A stretch of DNA of 64,000 nt from JAAFIM01 sp964467315 (GTDB taxonomy: Bacteria > Bacteroidota > Bacteroidia > Chitinophagales > Saprospiraceae), in contig CAYXSA010000005.1 in assembly GCA_964467315.1 (NCBI GenBank), positions 11,386-75,385 on the forward strand, in the 5' to 3' direction. How positions within the stretch are numbered: the stretch's first letter is position 1; each line of letters starts with the position of its first letter. The notes beneath the pieces are model-generated. The model saw only the letters and a list, made by a program, of their open reading frames with translations, ran no database searches and was not told the origin of the DNA. Below, in pieces: positions 61,475 to 64,000 of the stretch. The position numbers and the translations under genes are program-made.

Positions 61475-61619
61475 CCCCGCCCCGCCCGCCCTTTGCGGGC
61501 GGGGCACAAAATTCGCGTGAGGGATAGTAGGGGCAGACCCATGTGTCTGCCCTTTGGGCAGCACAGGGCTGCCCCGAATAGCCCGACGCTGCGCCCTTTA
61601 TTGGCGCAGCGGCACGCCC
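61475..61619 (-). repeat. F1 modular hairpin element, reverse copy
   Basis: Outer stem CCCCGCCCGC/GCGGGCGGGG (61480-61504), GCGTGAGGGATAG (61515-61527), middle stem with TAGGGGCAGACCC and GGGCAG/CTGCCC modules as at 56494, ATAGCCCGAC (61578-61587), inner stem GCTGCGCC/GGCGCAGC, CGGCACGCCC (61610-61619). Confidence 0.9.
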
Positions 61620-61645
61620 AAATCGAAATTATGCAACAAAAAGCC

Positions 61646-61653
61646 TATATTTG
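61646..61653 (+). promoter_or_regulatory. -7 box for the alkaline phosphatase gene
   Basis: TATATTTG fits TAnnTTTG. Transcription would begin near 61660, downstream of the in-frame ATG at 61631, which favours translation from ATG 61682. Confidence 0.55.
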
Positions 61654-61681
61654 CGAAAAAAATCCGAGAAAAAACCGAAAA

Positions 61682-62848
61682 ATGGCGATGACGAAGATGC
61701 AGGTATACGGCACTATAGCCCTGATAATAGCGGTCGGGCTGCCGACTTTGTTTATGCTTTCTCGCGGCGGCTCTGCGCCCATTGGCAATGAGCCCTTAGG
61801 CAAAACGAAGCAGCCGAAAGGCGGCATTATCTCGAAAGAGCGCCCGAAAAACATCATTTTGATGATTGGCGATGGTATGGGTTTGACGCAAATCACGGCG
61901 GGCAGCATCGCCAAAAAAGACGGCTTGGCACTGGAAAAATTTCGGCATATCGGCTTGGTGCGCACCTATGCGCGCAAAAAACTGGTTACCGACAGCGCGG
62001 CGGGCGCTACCGCGATGGCGACGGGCGAAAAGACCTACAACGGCGCTATCTCCATGAGCGTCAAGCAAGAAAAGCTAAAAACCATCGTACAATATGCCGA
62101 AGAAGTCGGCATTGCCACAGGCATTTTGACCACCACGCACGTAACACACGCCACGCCCGCCTGCTTTTTTTCGCATCAGCCCACGCGCAGCAATGTCAAT
62201 GAATTGGTCGCCGCCGACTTTATGCTATCCGATATAGAAGTATTGATGGGCGGCGGCTGGGACTATTTCGGCGCGCGAAAAGACGGGCGCGACTTAGTCA
62301 AAGAGGCAAGCGACAAGGGCTATTTTGTCGTAAAAACGCTGGGCGAAATGGGCGAATACTGCCCCAAAAAATTGATTTGTCTGCCTTGGGCAGGCTTGCC
62401 TCCCTCGTACAAAGAGCGCGGCAACTTCCTACAACTCGCCACCAAAAAGGCTTTGGGAGTCCTTTCTGCCTACCCCGATGGCTTTTTCTTGGTCATCGAA
62501 GGCGGGCAGATAGATTTGGGCGGACACGCTAAAAATTCGGACTATATCATCGGCGAGATGCTCGATTTTGACCTCGCCGTAACCGAAGCCCTCGCCTTCG
62601 CCGAAAAAGACGGCAATACGCTCGTAGTCGTTACCGCCGACCACGAAACGGGCGGCTACAGCATCAATGGCGGCAATCTCGACAGCGCCAGCGTACAAGG
62701 TGCCTTCACGACCGACTATCACACGGCGACGATGGTGCCCATTTTTGCCTACGGCATGGGCGCAGAATCCTTTATGGGCGTGATGGAAAACACCGATATT
62801 TTCCATAAACTCTACGCGCTGCTCTGCATAGACGAGAAGAGGAAGTGA
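61682..62848 (+). CDS. Alkaline phosphatase (388 aa)
   Basis: PhoA-type alkaline phosphatase: hydrolyses phosphomonoesters with two zinc and one magnesium ion, outside the inner membrane. An N-terminal hydrophobic segment (residues 8-27) is an anchor or uncleaved signal. Metal Asp64 in MIGDGMGL, nucleophile Ser105 in TDSAAGATAMATG, metal residues in GGQIDLGGHAKN and TADHETGGY. Slightly shorter than E. coli PhoA (about 470). The start is chosen from the -7 box; ATG 61631 is the alternative. The stop TGA (62846-62848) is part of the first GTGAAAA unit of an F2 array. Confidence 0.93.
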   Translation: MAMTKMQVYGTIALIIAVGLPTLFMLSRGGSAPIGNEPLGKTKQPKGGIISKERPKNIILMIGDGMGLTQITAGSIAKKDGLALEKFRHIGLVRTYARKKLVTDSAAGATAMATGEKTYNGAISMSVKQEKLKTIVQYAEEVGIATGILTTTHVTHATPACFFSHQPTRSNVNELVAADFMLSDIEVLMGGGWDYFGARKDGRDLVKEASDKGYFVVKTLGEMGEYCPKKLICLPWAGLPPSYKERGNFLQLATKKALGVLSAYPDGFFLVIEGGQIDLGGHAKNSDYIIGEMLDFDLAVTEALAFAEKDGNTLVVVTADHETGGYSINGGNLDSASVQGAFTTDYHTATMVPIFAYGMGAESFMGVMENTDIFHKLYALLCIDEKRK

Positions 62849-63060
62849 AAAGTGAAAAGTGAAAAGTGAAAAGTGAAAAGTTATGGTAATTTTTGTTTAG
62901 CAGTTTTGATAGAAGCTACCAAAATAGCAATTACTTCTTTGCAATCTGCTTGTATACTTTCGAATGGCTTTGTTTCGATATAGCCTGTGTTATAGAGTAG
63001 GTTCAACCAATAATTTGTTTCATTGGCTTCTTTTCGCTTTTCACTTTTCACTTTTCACTT
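62845..63060. repeat. F2 heptamer-bracketed unit carrying a gene remnant
   Basis: Five GTGAAAA units (62845-62880) face inverted TTTTCAC units (63036-63060). The left array supplies the alkaline phosphatase stop and ends exactly at the stop codon of the enclosed four-helix-bundle remnant. The right array lies 6 bp from the stop of the TPR gene. Confidence 0.9.
62881..63051 (-). pseudogene. 3' remnant of a four-helix-bundle (23S rRNA IVS-type) protein gene
   Basis: The minus strand between the arrays reads KEANETNYWLNLLYNTGYI, then ETKPFESIQADCKEVIAIL, then VASIKTAKQKLP and a stop TAA. This matches the last two helices of four-helix-bundle proteins of the 23S rRNA-intervening-sequence type (family pattern KEAsETeYWl...E..EL.AIl..SiKTaK, from memory). 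The first two helices are missing: upstream of KEANET the frame enters the heptamer array (VKSEKR) and stops at TGA (63055-63057). A GTG at 63051 could start a 56-codon product, but a broken gene is more likely. Confidence 0.75.
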
Positions 63061-63066
63061 AAAAAA

Positions 63067-63585
63067 TCAACTATTCATGATATCCTGCTTCTTTCTGCAG
63101 CGCTCGATGGATTTGACCGCCGTATTGATGGTATCATCGTTGAAAAGCTGGCTGATATACTTTTTATAGTGCTTTATTGCCTCTTCGTAATAGCCCTGCG
63201 CTTCGTACATAATGGCGTATTCGTTGTAAATCGTCGCCATATCGATACCTGCCACCTGCTGCGCATCGCGCAAAAGGTTTTCCAAATCGCGGTAGCGCTT
63301 GCTGCTCGAGAGCACGACGGCGTAATTGTAGTACGCGGGGCGATACTCTGGCATATAGCGAATGCAAGCCTGATAGCATTCTTCAGCGCGTTTGAGGTCG
63401 CCCAAGCGCGTTTCATAAACCCAACCCAAGTGGTTGTATGCCTTGCCGAAAGTCGGATAAGTGGCGATAATTTCTTCCAAAATCTGCTTCGCCTCGTCCG
63501 TGCGCTTCTCCTTGATGAGGTCGTCGGCATAAATAAACTGCCCTTCCGCCTTTGTAAAATCTTCTTGTCCGTACATAATTTGCAA
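63067..63585 (-). CDS. TPR protein (172 aa)
   Basis: Cytoplasmic, no signal peptide. Residues 12-150 contain about four TPR units (FGKAYNHLGWVYETRLGDLKR, YRPAYYNYAVVLSSSKRY, ATIYNEYAIMYEAQGYYEEA). Acts as a protein-binding scaffold; partner unknown. ATG 63585 is preceded by TTTTGC, with no exact -7 box. F2 units flank it on both sides. Confidence 0.88.
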   Translation of the reverse strand: MQIMYGQEDFTKAEGQFIYADDLIKEKRTDEAKQILEEIIATYPTFGKAYNHLGWVYETRLGDLKRAEECYQACIRYMPEYRPAYYNYAVVLSSSKRYRDLENLLRDAQQVAGIDMATIYNEYAIMYEAQGYYEEAIKHYKKYISQLFNDDTINTAVKSIERCRKKQDIMNS

Positions 63586-63603
63586 AATTTAAGCTGTTAA
63601 ATA

Positions 63604-63695
63604 ATGACGAATTACGAGTTACGAGTTACGAATGTTGCACATAAGACCTTCTAAACGAAAATATACACAAAATACCATCGTCATTCGTCATTTTT
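63604..63695. repeat. F2 heptamer-bracketed unit joined to F1
   Basis: GAATTAC/GAGTTAC units (63604-63632), then ATGTTGCACATAAG (shared with the units at 44581 and 52617), ATATACACAAAAT, and inverted CGTCATT units (63680-63692) that merge into the T-run of the F1 copy. Confidence 0.82.
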
Positions 63696-63820
63696 TGGGC
63701 GTGCCCCTGCTCCCCGCCGCTAACGCGGCTTAAAGGTCGCAGGGTCGGGCTATCCGTTGCAGCGCTGTAGGGGCAAGGCATGCCTTGCCCCTACAGTGCT
63801 TCCACTGCTATCCCTCACGC
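63693..63820 (+). repeat. F1 modular hairpin element, forward copy
   Basis: GGGCGTGCCC (63697-63706), inner stem CCTGC/GCAGG enclosing GCCGC/GCGGC (63716-63729), GTCGGGCTAT (63744-63753), middle stem AGCGCTGTAGGGGCAAGGCA paired with TGCCTTGCCCCTACAGTGCT (one mismatch), CTATCCCTCACGC (63808-63820). Confidence 0.92.
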
Positions 63821-63825
63821 TTTTT

Positions 63826-64000
63826 AAGTGAAAAGTGAACACGAAGTAAACGCGTAGCGAAAAATGAAAAATTTTGTGCTTTATGTATAGTATATAAAAA
63901 ATTGACTCGCAATAAGTTATAAGCTAAAACAAATAAAAAATAGGGGCTGAAAATTTGCAAGTTTGAAGAAAAAAATTCACTTTTCACTTTTCACTTTTCA
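63826..64000. repeat. F2 heptamer-bracketed unit running off the right edge
   Basis: AAGTGAAAAGTGAA at 63826, then a core (GAAGTAAACGCGTAGCGAA, TTGTGCTTTATGTATA), an AT-rich interior with no ORF, and inverted TTTTCAC units from 63976 to the window end. With the previous two units it fills the last 415 bp; no gene is seen. Confidence 0.8.

Noticed and set aside
12473..63820. F1 elements considered as ordinary intrinsic terminators
   Set aside because: They occur in divergent gaps (35581, 59189), in both orientations and as head-on pairs, and most stems are not followed by a T-run. Only the outer stem at 52885-52915 looks terminator-like.
62845..64000. Heptamer arrays considered as CRISPR
   Set aside because: 7-bp units without spacers; no cas genes in the window.
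1..64000. tRNA, rRNA or other known structured RNA genes
   Set aside because: No acceptor/T-loop (GGTTCGA..CC) contexts or rRNA segments were recognised; the strong hairpins all belong to the repeat families.

Overview
The window looks like the chromosome of a gliding- or biofilm-type member of the Bacteroidota (Cytophagales/Saprospirales-like). I infer this from at least six secreted proteins ending in type A C-terminal sorting domains (type IX secretion, T9SS), SprB/PKD/SBBP-type repeats, and start regions that lack Shine-Dalgarno sequences but carry the Bacteroidota promoter TTTG-N18-20-TAnnTTTG. The genus cannot be fixed from the sequence. No rRNA, tRNA, CRISPR array, transposase or phage gene was seen.

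Layout. 1-23774: two head-to-tail giant adhesin-like genes on the minus strand. The first runs off the left edge with at least 4132 codons and no stop in the window; the second is 3661 aa. 24066-35420, minus strand: an unknown Ala/Lys/Glu-rich protein, two near-duplicate SBBP beta-propeller T9SS proteins, a DUF7948/SBBP T9SS protein, and glycine dehydrogenase gcvP. 35858-44581: a frameshifted remnant, a lipoprotein, a secreted coiled-coil protein, a SprB-repeat T9SS protein, an Asn/Gly/Tyr-rich prion-like secreted protein, a TPR protein and a histidine phosphatase. 45059-52618: a repeat protein whose C-terminus is encoded by a repeat element, a DUF6029 outer-membrane protein, an MFS transporter, a MerR-type regulator, lptB and a leucine-rich-repeat protein. 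52987-63585: a pappalysin-like T9SS metalloprotease, a Spo0M-like protein, a second LRR protein, murI, an unknown secreted protein, an alkaline phosphatase, a remnant four-helix-bundle gene and a TPR protein.

The most unusual content is between the genes. Almost every intergenic gap is filled by structured repeats of at least four families. F1 has 21 copies: fixed motifs GGGCGTGCCC, GTCGGGCTAT and TATCCCTCACGC separate hairpins whose sequences differ freely from copy to copy but remain complementary. F2 has 12 units: tandem 7-bp repeats (GAGTTAC, GTGAAAA, GAATGAC, AGTAAGC types), often in opposite orientation at the two ends of a roughly 100-220 bp unit. F3 has 2 copies: conserved ends and a 15-16 bp perfect but unrelated stem. 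F4 has 1 copy: a 168-bp palindrome with AGAAGCTGTTT ends. Elements of all four families repeatedly begin exactly at stop codons, often supplying the stop, and F2 arrays also touch start codons. One F2 unit encloses the 3' end of a four-helix-bundle (23S rRNA-intervening-sequence type) gene. No mobilising enzyme is encoded here, so the mechanism is open.

Overall the genes encode cell-surface display (adhesins, a protease, an OM protein, lptB for LPS export) and housekeeping (gcvP, murI, phosphatases). They are mostly single-gene transcription units separated by the repeats.
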